Source of the DNA: Alicyclobacillus tolerans
Lineage (GTDB): Bacteria > Bacillota > Bacilli > Alicyclobacillales > Alicyclobacillaceae
Assembly: GCF_021739485.1 (NCBI RefSeq)
Contig: NZ_JAJFNK010000011.1
Location: 78,126-142,125 of the forward strand
DNA: 64,000 bases
Reading direction: 5' to 3'
The notes under the pieces are model-generated. The model had not been told where the DNA came from. It made no database searches and saw only the letters and a list, made by a program, of their open reading frames with translations. The number at the start of each line of letters is the position of its first letter. Position 1 is the stretch's first letter. The translations under genes and the position numbers were made by a program. This document shows, in pieces, positions 25,363-34,436 of the stretch.

Positions 25363-26118
25363 TCAACGTTTGAACGCCGCCGCGCCGTCATCGACAAAGT
25401 ACACCTGCCCATTGAGAAAAGAGGCCTCACTGCTGGCCAAAAACGTCACAACGTTCGCGACCTCTTGCGGTGTACCGGCTTTTTGGCGCATTTGCGCACG
25501 TTCGATTTGCTGCCAGACTTTCGGGTTTTCCTTCCATCCCGCGACAATGTTGGTGTCGATGAGACCCGGTGCAATGGCCACGACCCGGATGTTGTAGGGA
25601 GCTAACTCCAACGCCGCAGCCCGCGTCATGGCAACGACCGCTCCTTTGCTGGCGTGGTACGGGAGCTGTCGGCGGTCCGCAATGTAGGCGTAAATTGAAG
25701 CCGTGTTCACAATGACGCCGCCGGATTCTTTCATCGCCTGCGCGGCAGATTTGATGCCGTAAAAGATTCCGTGCTGGTTCACCTCAACGGTTCGGTGATA
25801 CTCTTCTACGGGCAAGTCCAGTACACTAAACGGCGCGTTGCCGATGCCCGCATTGTTGAACATGACGTCGAGTCGTCCGTACGCAGAGACAGTGCCTTGC
25901 ACCAGCGCTTGCACGCTTTCATACGAAGAAACATCGACCCGAACAAAGCTGGCTTTGCCCCCAGCTTCTAAAATTGCATCCACTGTGTACTGTCCCTGTT
26001 CCACATTGATATCCGCTGCGACCACCTGCGCACCGTCTGCCGCAAACCGCTGCGCGCTGGCGCGGCCGATTCCGCTGCCCGCGCCAGTGACAATCACGAC
26101 CTTGCCATCAAAACGCAT
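25363..26118 (-). CDS. SDR family oxidoreductase
   Basis: Short-chain dehydrogenase of 251 residues. TGAGSGIG lies near residue 12, the acidic Asp at the end of beta 2 (ADIN) indicates NAD preference, NNAG is near 87, and the catalytic pair is in NTASIYAYIADR and YHASK. The substrate is unknown; neighbours suggest a hydroxyacyl-CoA or alcohol intermediate. The start is ATG 26118 with GGGAGG upstream; an earlier in-frame ATG at 26211 would overlap the thioesterase gene. It lies 85 bases before the IclR gene. Confidence 0.85.
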   Translation of the reverse strand: MRFDGKVVIVTGAGSGIGRASAQRFAADGAQVVAADINVEQGQYTVDAILEAGGKASFVRVDVSSYESVQALVQGTVSAYGRLDVMFNNAGIGNAPFSVLDLPVEEYHRTVEVNQHGIFYGIKSAAQAMKESGGVIVNTASIYAYIADRRQLPYHASKGAVVAMTRAAALELAPYNIRVVAIAPGLIDTNIVAGWKENPKVWQQIERAQMRQKAGTPQEVANVVTFLASSEASFLNGQVYFVDDGAAAFKR

Positions 26119-26174
26119 GGTGAGTCCTCCCGCTAGCATTGACGTCCTTGCTTGTAAACTGCCAAACTGCCAAA

Positions 26175-26579
26175 CTACCGGCCTGCAATAGGAACGACGG
26201 CCACCGTGCACCGCGAGACGCAGATCAACTTGCCGGCTTCGTCCGTCAGCCGTACGTCCCAGACCATTGTCGTCCTCCCTTTGTGCAAGGGTACGCCGGT
26301 CCCCGTAATGAGGCCGTCTTTTTTGCTCTTGATGTGATTGGCGTTGATCTCTAAACCAACCGCCGCGTGCGTCTCCCGGTTAATCAAATTCCCGGTCCCT
26401 ACACTGGCGATGGTTTCAGCCAAAACGACCGACGCGCCTCCGTGCAGGATGCCGTACGGCTGCCGGGTGGGACCGTGCACCGGCATGGTGGCCACCACTT
26501 TGTCGTCTGAAATCTCGACTAATTCAATCCCGAGCGCTTCTAGAATCGTGTCCGAAGTTTTCACTGTCAGGTCACTCAT
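26175..26579 (-). CDS. PaaI/YdiI-like hotdog thioesterase
   Basis: Single hotdog-fold acyl-CoA thioesterase of 134 residues. HGGASVVLAETIASVG carries the conserved HGG and the catalytic Glu of the PaaI/MenI clade, and GTGVPLHKGRTTMVWDV is the typical strand-turn-strand. It may release CoA from dead-end acyl-CoA esters of the island. The start is ATG 26579 with GGAGAGG upstream. The open frame reaches 26636, but nothing supports the extra residues. Confidence 0.85.
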   Translation of the reverse strand: MSDLTVKTSDTILEALGIELVEISDDKVVATMPVHGPTRQPYGILHGGASVVLAETIASVGTGNLINRETHAAVGLEINANHIKSKKDGLITGTGVPLHKGRTTMVWDVRLTDEAGKLICVSRCTVAVVPIAGR

Positions 26580-26646
26580 GGCGGAAAACCCTCTCCCTTC
26601 TCGCTGTCTTTGGACGCCTGCAGCAACGCGACGCAACTAAACGCGG

Positions 26647-27513
26647 TTATTCGTAGGAGTACCACCCCTTGCCCGTTTTGCGGCCAAGTTCTCCTTGTTC
26701 GTACTTCTTGGCTACACTGGCCTTGGGTTTGTCTTTCTCGTCCCCGCTTTCTTGATAGCGCTGCATGCGAACCAAATAGTTCACGTCGATCCCGGTGAGG
26801 TCCATTAAGGCAAAAGGCCCAATCGGATGGTTGAGTCCTTTCGTGACGGCAACGTCGATGTCTTCAAACGATGCGATGCCCTGTTCGTACAGGTTCACCG
26901 CTTCGTCCATGAGTGCCGCCAAAATCCGGTTGGCGACAAAACCGGAAATCTCTTTTTGCAGTGTAATGGGGACCTTGCCCATCTTCCGGGCGAGTTCGAC
27001 GGCCGTATCCACCGTGTCCTGAGAGGTGGATTCGTTTCGCACGACCTCCACCAGCTGCATCACGAGGGCTGGGTTGAAAAAGTGCATGTTGCAAACCTTG
27101 TCTGGACGCTGCGTCGCATCGGCCACCTTGGAACTGACGATGGTCGAGCTGTTCGTGGCCAGGATGGCGTGTGCGGGAGCAACGCGATCGAGGGCGGCAA
27201 AAACATCCCTCTTGACGTCCAGCTTTTCGACGACCGCCTCAATCACAAAATCCGCATCCGCAAGGGCGGCCTCTAAGTCTTGCTCGAAGCTCAGGTTTGA
27301 AAAGGCGGCGTCTACCTGTTCTTTCGTCAACCGGCCTTTTTTAACGCGGTTGTCCATGTGCCCTTGCAGCGTTGTTTTCGCCTTTTCCAAACTTTCAGGG
27401 ACCACGTCTTGCAAAGCCACACGGTATCCCGCCAGTGCCGCAACCATGGCAATCTGAGACCCCATGGCTCCCGAACCGATAACTCCAATCTTTTGAATCT
27501 CTCTCGCAGTCAC
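26647..27513 (-). CDS. 3-hydroxybutyryl-CoA dehydrogenase
   Basis: NAD-dependent 3-hydroxyacyl-CoA dehydrogenase of 288 residues, the soluble single-function form (Hbd, MmgB-like). The Rossmann motif GSGAMGSQIA is at residue 13, catalytic His in NMHFFNPALVMQLVE near 143, and the C-terminal domain has HPIGPFALMDLTGIDV. Full normal length. The start is GTG 27513. It sits between a crotonase and a thioesterase gene and supplies the second oxidation of beta-oxidation. Confidence 0.93.
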   Translation of the reverse strand: MTAREIQKIGVIGSGAMGSQIAMVAALAGYRVALQDVVPESLEKAKTTLQGHMDNRVKKGRLTKEQVDAAFSNLSFEQDLEAALADADFVIEAVVEKLDVKRDVFAALDRVAPAHAILATNSSTIVSSKVADATQRPDKVCNMHFFNPALVMQLVEVVRNESTSQDTVDTAVELARKMGKVPITLQKEISGFVANRILAALMDEAVNLYEQGIASFEDIDVAVTKGLNHPIGPFALMDLTGIDVNYLVRMQRYQESGDEKDKPKASVAKKYEQGELGRKTGKGWYSYE

Positions 27514-27637
27514 GAAGATGCCCTCACTTTCTGTTCAAGTCGTGCCAGACGCACGTGCGCGGCCTGCGCCCGGTTGTGCACGAAGACAAGGTCTTATAAG
27601 AGCCTTACCCAGTGCGGGCCCGCCCTGCCTTCGTTCA

Positions 27638-28429
27638 TTATTTTCCGGTGAACTTGGGCTTGCGCTTTTCGAGAAAAGCCGTCGTCCCTTCGACTTTGTC
27701 CTGGGTGGTGAACAAGACGGCCTGCGCCAGGCGTTCAATCAGCAACCCGGTCTGCAAATCCGTCTCCATGCCGGCCTTGACGGCCGTTTTCGCCAAACGC
27801 ACGGCGACCGGCCCTTTGCTGACGATGGCTGCTGCCGTCTGTCTCACGGCCTCCGACAACTCGCCCGCAGGAACGCTGCGCGACACCAAGCCAATGCGCT
27901 CCGCTTCGGCAGCGTCGATCATCCGGCCCGTCAAAATCACTTCCATCGCTCTTCCTTGGCCAATGAGACGAGCCAGCCGCTGAGTCCCGCCGGCTCCTGG
28001 AATAATGCCCAGGTTCAACTCTGGCAGACCAAACTTGGCGTTCTCCGAAGCGAGTCGAATGTCGCAGGAAATCGCCAACTCGCAGCCTCCTCCCAGGGCA
28101 TAACCGTTTACGGCCGCAATGGTCGGCTTGCTCAAAGCTTCAACTTCGCCGTACAACCGCTGCATTTCGGAGGCCAGCGCATCGTTAAAGGTCTTTTTGG
28201 GCAACTGGCTGATGTCCGCCCCGGCTGCAAAAGACTTCTCTCCCGCTCCGGTAAAGACCACGACCGTAACCTCGTCGTCTGCTTCCAAATCGGCCATAGC
28301 CTGCCTGAGTTCGCGCACGACCGTCGCGTTCAGCGCATTCCTCACCTCGGGGCGGTTCATCGTAATGGTTCCGATCCCGTCCGCCACTTGCACCAACAGG
28401 GTTTCGTATCCTGCATGATTGGCCATCAC
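27638..28429 (-). CDS. Enoyl-CoA hydratase (crotonase)
   Basis: Crotonase of about 263 residues that hydrates 2-enoyl-CoA. Both catalytic glutamates are present, in GGGCELAISCD and GLPELNLGIIPGAGGTQR, and the oxyanion loop SFAAGADISQL is intact, so true hydratase activity is expected. It starts at GTG 28429 or ATG 28426, both served by AAGGAGG. Hbd follows 124 bases downstream, so the two steps are adjacent. Confidence 0.92.
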   Translation of the reverse strand: MMANHAGYETLLVQVADGIGTITMNRPEVRNALNATVVRELRQAMADLEADDEVTVVVFTGAGEKSFAAGADISQLPKKTFNDALASEMQRLYGEVEALSKPTIAAVNGYALGGGCELAISCDIRLASENAKFGLPELNLGIIPGAGGTQRLARLIGQGRAMEVILTGRMIDAAEAERIGLVSRSVPAGELSEAVRQTAAAIVSKGPVAVRLAKTAVKAGMETDLQTGLLIERLAQAVLFTTQDKVEGTTAFLEKRKPKFTGK

Positions 28430-28463
28430 AGTCGTCCCTCCTTACCTCTGCGCGACAACTCCA

Positions 28464-30455
28464 TTAGTTGCCGGCCTCGCCATGATTGAGTGTCTGTGCA
28501 AACTCGAGAAAGTACTCCATGGACGTGGGGTTCGCCATCGAATCCACATTCACGGCCTTTTGCGTCGGTACGCCCAAGAGGATCTTTCGCACTGGAACTT
28601 CCATCTTCTTGCCGTTCAAGGTTCTTGGGACCTCGGAAACCGCAAAAATGTCGTTGGGAACGTGACGAGGCGAAATTTCGTCCCGAATGTGCCAGTTGAT
28701 CTTCTGCTTGAGTTCATCGGTCAGCTGTTGCCCAGGCTTGAGCACCACAAACAGCGGCATGTACGAGGGGCGATCCAAGTAACTGAGGTCCACGACCAGG
28801 CTGTCCGCCACTTCCGGCAAGGACTCGATCGCGTTGTAGATTTCACTGGATCCAATCCGCACGCCAAAGCGGTTGATGGTCGCGTCGGAGCGGCCGTAAA
28901 TCACGCAGCTGCCCCGCTCTGTAAACTTGATTAAGTCCCCGTGCCTCCAGACTCCGGGAAAGTCTTCGAAATAGCTGCTCTTGTAGCGCTCGCCGTCGGG
29001 ATCGTTCCAAAAGTACAACGGCATCGAGGGAACCGGCTCCGTCATCACCAATTCTCCGACTTCGTCCACAACAGGCTGACCATCGTCGCTAAACGACTGA
29101 GCCTTGACCCCCAAGCAGGCGCAAGACATCTCTCCAGCGCGCACCGGCAAAAGCGGGCTCGACCCGACAATGACAGAGCAAATATCGGTTCCTCCGCTGC
29201 CTGGAGCCAGCCACAGGTCTGATTTGACGTGCTGGTACACCCATTCAAATCCTTCCGGCGAAAGCGGCGATCCTGTATAAGCGAGCATGGCGAGTTTGGA
29301 CAGGTCGAACTGCTTGCCCGGTTCGAGGCCGGCCTTCATGCAGTTGGTCAAGAAGCTGGCGCTGGTTCCAAACGCCGTCATTTGGCTGTCTTGCGCCAGT
29401 TTCCACAAGACGTTCAGGTCCGGATACGCCGGGTTGCCGTCGTACAAGACGATGGTGGCTCCGGACAACAAACCGGACAGCGTGAAGTTCCACATCATCC
29501 AGCCCGTCGTCGTAAACCAAAACAGGCGATCCGTCGGTTTGACGTCGTTTTGCAGCGGCAAGGCCACCAGGTGCTTCATTAAAATGCCGCCGTGACCCTG
29601 GACGATGGGTTTGGGAAGCCCGGTGGTACCGGACGAATACAGAACCCACAGCGGGTGGTCAAAGTCCACCTGTTCAAAGGTCAATTCCTCAGCCGAAGTG
29701 CTTAATGCGTCTTGCCACATCACGACATCGCGCAACGCAGACGCATCGGGCTGCTCGTTCAAGTAAGGAAGTACGATGGTGCGCTGCACGGTGGGCAGCG
29801 CCTCTTGCAGTTCTTTGACGACCGACATTTTGTCGAACGCTTTGCCTCCGTACTTGTAGCCGTCCACCGCAAACAAGACCGTCGGTTCAATCTGATTGAA
29901 GCGGCTGATCACGCTGGGTGTGCCAAATTCCGGCGCCACGCTCGACCAGATCGCGCCGATACTGGCCGTTGCCAAAAAGGCGATGACCGTTTCCGGAATG
30001 TTCGGCATGTAGGCGGCGACCCGGTCTCCCGGCTTCACGCCGAGTTGCCGCAGCGTCGCGGCCAAGGCAGCCGTCTTTTGTTCGAGTTCTTGCCACGATA
30101 CCTCGCCGAGTTGCCGCAGCTCCGATTGGTGGACAATGGCGGGACGCTCAGACTTATAGCGCAGCAAGTGCTCGGCGTAGTTCAGTTGCGAGCCCTCAAA
30201 CCAGCGGGCCCCTGGCATTTTGTGATCGCTGAGGACAGACGTGTAAGGCTGCGAAGCCTTCACTTCAAAAAAGTCCCACACGCTCGCCCAAAATTCTTCC
30301 AAGTGATCCACCGACCACTGCCAGAGTTCAGGGTAAGTGGAAAACGCGAGTCCGCGATTTTGTTTCAACCAATTCATGTACCGGACCAGAGTCGTTTTGT
30401 TTTTAAACTCCTCCGTCGGCTCCCACAACAACGTGCCTTCAGCGACCGGACTCAA
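28464..30455 (-). CDS. Acetoacetate-CoA ligase
   Basis: Adenylate-forming enzyme of about 663 residues. The N-terminus (WLKQNRGLAFSTYPELWQWS) and PGARWFEGSQLNYAEHLLR are characteristic of acetoacetyl-CoA synthetase. The AMP-binding P-loop is YSSGTTGLPKP, and the catalytic Lys is in TLNGKKMEVPVR. It makes acetoacetyl-CoA from acetoacetate, which thiolase then cleaves. The likely start is TTG 30455, with GGAGGTG eight bases upstream; a GTG at 30464 overlaps that ribosome site. It lies 34 bases before the crotonase gene. Confidence 0.9.
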   Translation of the reverse strand: MSPVAEGTLLWEPTEEFKNKTTLVRYMNWLKQNRGLAFSTYPELWQWSVDHLEEFWASVWDFFEVKASQPYTSVLSDHKMPGARWFEGSQLNYAEHLLRYKSERPAIVHQSELRQLGEVSWQELEQKTAALAATLRQLGVKPGDRVAAYMPNIPETVIAFLATASIGAIWSSVAPEFGTPSVISRFNQIEPTVLFAVDGYKYGGKAFDKMSVVKELQEALPTVQRTIVLPYLNEQPDASALRDVVMWQDALSTSAEELTFEQVDFDHPLWVLYSSGTTGLPKPIVQGHGGILMKHLVALPLQNDVKPTDRLFWFTTTGWMMWNFTLSGLLSGATIVLYDGNPAYPDLNVLWKLAQDSQMTAFGTSASFLTNCMKAGLEPGKQFDLSKLAMLAYTGSPLSPEGFEWVYQHVKSDLWLAPGSGGTDICSVIVGSSPLLPVRAGEMSCACLGVKAQSFSDDGQPVVDEVGELVMTEPVPSMPLYFWNDPDGERYKSSYFEDFPGVWRHGDLIKFTERGSCVIYGRSDATINRFGVRIGSSEIYNAIESLPEVADSLVVDLSYLDRPSYMPLFVVLKPGQQLTDELKQKINWHIRDEISPRHVPNDIFAVSEVPRTLNGKKMEVPVRKILLGVPTQKAVNVDSMANPTSMEYFLEFAQTLNHGEAGN

Positions 30456-30548
30456 CGTGTTCACCTCCGCAAAAATGTGGTATGCAATTTAGTTGTATGG
30501 ATTTCACAGGTCCCGGACCGCCCGCAGGACGGGCAGCCCCACCAGCAC

Positions 30549-31745
30549 TTACTTCAGTTCCAAGCGGGCAACCGCTCTGCGGTGCACTTCATCCGGACCG
30601 TCCGCCAAGCGGAGTGTGCGCTGATTCGCCCACATCGCCGCCAGCGGCACGTCGTCGTTCACGCCTGCTGCGCCAAAGGCTTGAATGGCGCGGTCGATGA
30701 CGCGCAACGCTGTGTTTGGAGCCACGACTTTGATCATGGCAATTTCCTTCTGTGCGACCTTGTTGCCCACCGTATCCATCATGTAGGCGGCTTTTAAAGT
30801 CAATAGACGGGCCTGTTCAATTTCCATGCGCGAATCGGCAATCCATTCCCGAATGACGCCTTGTTCCGCTAACGGACGACCAAACGCGACGCGTTCCTTG
30901 ACGCGTTTGACCATCAATTCCAAGGCGCGTTCCGCAGCGCCGATGCTGCGCATGCAGTGGTGAATGCGGCCGGGACCCAGGCGCCCTTGGGCCATCGCAA
31001 ACCCTTTGCCTTCACCCCACAGAATGTTGCTCACTGGGACGCGAACGTTTTCGTAGGTAATCTCTCCGTGGCCGTGCGGTGCGTGATCGTAACCGAAGAC
31101 AGACAGCGTACGCTCGATTTTCACCCCGGGAGCGTCGAGCGGCACCAAGATCATCGATTGCTGCTCGTGACGAGCGGCATTCGGGTCCGTTTTGCCCATG
31201 AAGATGGCGATTTTGCAGCGCGGGTCTCCGGCGCCTGAAGACCACCACTTGCGTCCGTTGATGACGTACTCGTCGCCGTCCCGGACGATGCTCGCTTGGA
31301 TGTTGGTCGCGTCAGAAGAGGCGACGTCCGGTTCGGTCATGGAGAAACAAGAGCGGATTTCGCCGTTTAACAGCGGATCGAGCCACTGGTCTTTTTGTTC
31401 CTGCGTTCCGTAACGCACCAACACCTCCATGTTTCCGGTGTCCGGGGCGTTGCAGTTGAAAACCTCCGGACCGATTGCAGAACGTCCCATGATCTCGCAA
31501 AGCGGCGCGTACTCCATATTGGTCAGCCCGGCACCGTACTCGCTCTCGGGCAAGAACAGGTTCCACAGACCGGCAGATTTCGCCTTTTGCTTCATTTCTT
31601 CCATGATTGGCGGAACAGTCCAGCGGTTTTGGGCTTCGTTCAATTGCTGTTCGAACACTTTCTCGCCCGGAATGACCACTTCGTTCATAAATTCGGTCAA
31701 TTGTTCTTGCAGGCGTTTAACCTTGTCTGAGTATTCGAAATCCAC
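30549..31745 (-). CDS. Acyl-CoA dehydrogenase, ACAD10/11-like
   Basis: FAD-dependent acyl-CoA dehydrogenase of 398 residues. [15 protein letters not shown] and [14 protein letters not shown] match the ACAD10/ACAD11 branch. [15 protein letters not shown] precedes the helical domain. The segment that carries Glu in medium-chain dehydrogenases reads LADGPDEVH, as is usual in this branch. ACAD10/11 enzymes act on long or branched chains, and some handle 4-hydroxy acids; the substrate here is unknown. The start is GTG 31745, and its ribosome site AGGAGG overlaps the stop of the upstream ligase, so the two are translationally coupled. Confidence 0.9.
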   Translation of the reverse strand: MDFEYSDKVKRLQEQLTEFMNEVVIPGEKVFEQQLNEAQNRWTVPPIMEEMKQKAKSAGLWNLFLPESEYGAGLTNMEYAPLCEIMGRSAIGPEVFNCNAPDTGNMEVLVRYGTQEQKDQWLDPLLNGEIRSCFSMTEPDVASSDATNIQASIVRDGDEYVINGRKWWSSGAGDPRCKIAIFMGKTDPNAARHEQQSMILVPLDAPGVKIERTLSVFGYDHAPHGHGEITYENVRVPVSNILWGEGKGFAMAQGRLGPGRIHHCMRSIGAAERALELMVKRVKERVAFGRPLAEQGVIREWIADSRMEIEQARLLTLKAAYMMDTVGNKVAQKEIAMIKVVAPNTALRVIDRAIQAFGAAGVNDDVPLAAMWANQRTLRLADGPDEVHRRAVARLELK

Positions 31746-31748
31746 GTG

Positions 31749-33449
31749 TTACGCCTCCTTTTGAGTACTTGCTTGTGCTGCTTGATTTCGTTTTTCAAGT
31801 TCCAGTTCCTGCAGTTTTCTCCACAGGATTTTGCCGCTGCCGGACATCGGCAGATCCTTGACAAATTCCACCACGCGCGGGTACTTATAGGCAGCCATTT
31901 GTCCCTTCGCCCAGTCGATGATGTCCTGTTCCTGCACTTGGCCTTCGGACGACGGGCGCAAGACGATAAACGCCTTGACGGTTTCCCCTCTCCGTTCGTC
32001 GGGAATCCCAATCACGCAGGCCTGCTCCACATCCGGGTGTTTATACAAAATCGACTCGACTTCCGTCGGCCAGACCTTGAAGCCGGCTGCGTTGATCATG
32101 CGCTTGACGCGATCGACGATAAAGAAATACCCTTCTTCGTCGTACTTGGCGATGTCTCCCGTGCGGAAGAAACGCTTCCCGTCGAATTCGACAAACGCCT
32201 TTTGGTTGTCTTCGTCGCGGTGCCAATACCCCTGAAACACCTGGGGGCCGGACACAATGACTTCGCCTTCTTCACCAGGACCCAGTTCACGCAAACTCTG
32301 CGGGTCGACGACGCGGGCGTCCACGTCAAACGATGGAACGCCCATGCACTGCAGTTTCGGCCGATCCGGCGGATTGAAATGGGTCTGCGAGATGGTTTCG
32401 GACAAGCCGTAGCCTTCCGCATAGCGCACTGAGGTCAATTCGTACAGCTTTTCCCCGACCGCCTGCGGCAGCGGAGCTCCGCCCCCGCCAATGGCCGCCA
32501 ACGTGGCAAGGTCGTACTTAGACAGGTTCGGATTCGCGAGGAAATCCACGACCATCGTGGCAATGTTGGTCCAGTGCGTGGCTCCGGTCCGCTCAATCAA
32601 CTCGCCTGCCAGGTCGCGGTTCCAGCGGGTCATGACCACCATCGTGCTCCCAGAGTATATCGGAGCGCTCATGCTGTGAATGAGTCCCGTAACGTGAAAC
32701 AGCGGCAGCGTAGTCAGTACCACGGCACTTGGGGTAATGTTGGACCACAACACGGCTCCGACCGTGTTGGCCTGCACCGTTTTATGCGTGTGCACGCACC
32801 CTTTGGGCCGCCCCGTCGTTCCCGAAGTGTACGGCATGACGGCGATGTCGTTGGACACGGCGCCCACAGAAGACGGGTCGAGTCCAGCCAGCAGCGCCTC
32901 GCTCCAGGCCACGACACCCGGTTCGGCAAACGCGCGCCGCGGCTCTTTGGCCACATCAGGAACGGTGTAATCCGCATCGGGAGAAATGTAGTCCGAGTAG
33001 GCGCCAACCAGGATGTTTTCCAGCGGTGTCACCTTGAGCAGCGGCAGGATGCGCTCCATCAGTTCCTGGCCGGCAACAGCCGTCTTGGCTTCGCAGTCCT
33101 GGATGTAAAACATCACTTCGTCGGTGATATTCATCGGATTGACCGGAACCACGACGCCGCCCGCCAACAAAATGGCGTAAAACCCAATCATGTACTGCGG
33201 CGAGTTCTGCATGTACAAAATGACCCGATCGCCCTTTTTAACCCCCAGGTTCTGCTGCAAAAATCCGGCAATGCGGTTGACTTCGTCCCACAACCGGCGG
33301 TACGAGACCTCCGTACCGTAGTAGTAAATGGCCGTGCGCGCCGGGTAACGGCGCGCCGTAACAGCCAGGTTGTCGTCGATGGTCGTATCCGGCACCAAAA
33401 GCGACTTAGGCAGGCGTTTGGGCCAGAATTCAAAGTGCTTTTCGTTCAT
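31749..33449 (-). CDS. Long-chain-type fatty acid-CoA ligase
   Basis: AMP-forming acyl-CoA synthetase of 566 residues. P-loop PYTSGTTGRPKGC near residue 190, YGLSE motif near 335, RTGDIAKYDEEG near 430 and catalytic Lys in SGSGKILWRKL. Full FadD/LcfB length. The start is ATG 33449 (MNEKHFEFWP) with GAGGAAA upstream; the frame remains open to 33659, but that part overlaps the aldolase gene. It is coupled to the following acyl-CoA dehydrogenase. Confidence 0.9.
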   Translation of the reverse strand: MNEKHFEFWPKRLPKSLLVPDTTIDDNLAVTARRYPARTAIYYYGTEVSYRRLWDEVNRIAGFLQQNLGVKKGDRVILYMQNSPQYMIGFYAILLAGGVVVPVNPMNITDEVMFYIQDCEAKTAVAGQELMERILPLLKVTPLENILVGAYSDYISPDADYTVPDVAKEPRRAFAEPGVVAWSEALLAGLDPSSVGAVSNDIAVMPYTSGTTGRPKGCVHTHKTVQANTVGAVLWSNITPSAVVLTTLPLFHVTGLIHSMSAPIYSGSTMVVMTRWNRDLAGELIERTGATHWTNIATMVVDFLANPNLSKYDLATLAAIGGGGAPLPQAVGEKLYELTSVRYAEGYGLSETISQTHFNPPDRPKLQCMGVPSFDVDARVVDPQSLRELGPGEEGEVIVSGPQVFQGYWHRDEDNQKAFVEFDGKRFFRTGDIAKYDEEGYFFIVDRVKRMINAAGFKVWPTEVESILYKHPDVEQACVIGIPDERRGETVKAFIVLRPSSEGQVQEQDIIDWAKGQMAAYKYPRVVEFVKDLPMSGSGKILWRKLQELELEKRNQAAQASTQKEA

Positions 33450-33540
33450 CGGTTTCCTCACCCTTCGATGGACAATCTCCAGATTCGAACCCTGCTCGAC
33501 CCAGCGGTTCGGTCCCGTTATTGAAGCCCGTTTCTCGACG

Positions 33541-34344
33541 TTACTCAAACAAGTCCGGCTGCTCTTTGGAAATGCGCTGCCACAGCGGCTGAAAGCTAAA
33601 CCACCCAGCCAATTGCGACCCGACCTGCGTACTGGTGAGGGACGCGTAGTCCGGGTCAATCAAAATAGGCGTTCCGGCAGCCTCAGCCAGCAGTTGAGCT
33701 TGGCAGGACCGCTCCATCGTGATAAACCACCAAGCCGCTTCCTCCACACTGCGCCCGACCGTCAACAGCCCGTGGTTGCGCAAAATCACGGCTTTGTGCG
33801 AACCTAGGGCCGCACCGATGCGCCGCCCTTCTTCCACGTCGTAAACCACACCGGTGTAGTCGTCAAACAGCGTATGGTCGTTGTAAAATGCGCAAGCGTC
33901 CTGGGTGATGGGGTCGAGCAGCCTCCCCAGACTGGACCACGCTTTGCCGTACAACGAATGTGCGTGGGCGGCTGCCACGACGTCAGGACGAGCTTTGTGC
34001 ACTTGCGAATGAATCGCAAACGCCGCCCGGTTGACGGGCATGTCGCCAATGACGACATCGCCTTCGTGGTTCACCAATATCAGGTCGGAAACGCGAATTT
34101 GGCCAAAGTGCAAACCAAACGGGTTGACCCAAAAGTGGTCCGGTTTCTCGGGATCGCGGACCGTAATGTGTCCCGCGACCCCTTCGTTAAAGCCAAAGGC
34201 CGAGAACAGCCGGAACGCCCCGGCAAGGCGTTCTTTGCGGTGCTGCCGTTCTTCTTCGAACGTTTTGAACTGAGGGGGTGTCATCCCCCGGTTCGAACCG
34301 AGTTTTTGGCTGTTTAAGTTTTGCGAGTTCGCGTTTTGTTCCAT
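33541..34344 (-). CDS. Class II aldolase/adducin family protein
   Basis: A 267-residue member of the zinc-dependent class II aldolase family. Metal ligands are visible in AAHAHSLYGK and RNHGLLTVG, and GHITVRDP and INPFG-like WVNPFGL motifs are present. Such proteins cleave or isomerise sugar or hydroxyacid substrates; some stand in catabolic clusters without known function. The start is ATG 34344 with AGGAGGT 8 bases upstream. A longer frame would translate an upstream 15-bp repeat into IGSNT units and is rejected. Its role in the acyl-CoA island is unclear. Confidence 0.85.
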   Translation of the reverse strand: MEQNANSQNLNSQKLGSNRGMTPPQFKTFEEERQHRKERLAGAFRLFSAFGFNEGVAGHITVRDPEKPDHFWVNPFGLHFGQIRVSDLILVNHEGDVVIGDMPVNRAAFAIHSQVHKARPDVVAAAHAHSLYGKAWSSLGRLLDPITQDACAFYNDHTLFDDYTGVVYDVEEGRRIGAALGSHKAVILRNHGLLTVGRSVEEAAWWFITMERSCQAQLLAEAAGTPILIDPDYASLTSTQVGSQLAGWFSFQPLWQRISKEQPDLFE

Positions 34345-34374
34345 CGCCTTTACCTCCTGATGGCTTTTCCTCCC

Positions 34375-34419
34375 GATGGTGTTGCTTCCAATGGTGTTGC
34401 TTCCAATGGTGTTGCTTCC
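34375..34419. repeat. Three tandem 15-bp repeats between amidase and aldolase genes
   Basis: The unit [GA]ATGGTGTTGCTTCC occurs three times in a row (34375-34389, 34390-34404, 34405-34419), and a partial fourth copy follows. It lies in the 92-base spacer just upstream of the aldolase ribosome site. Confidence 0.9.
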
Positions 34420-34436
34420 GATGGCATTTTCCTCCA

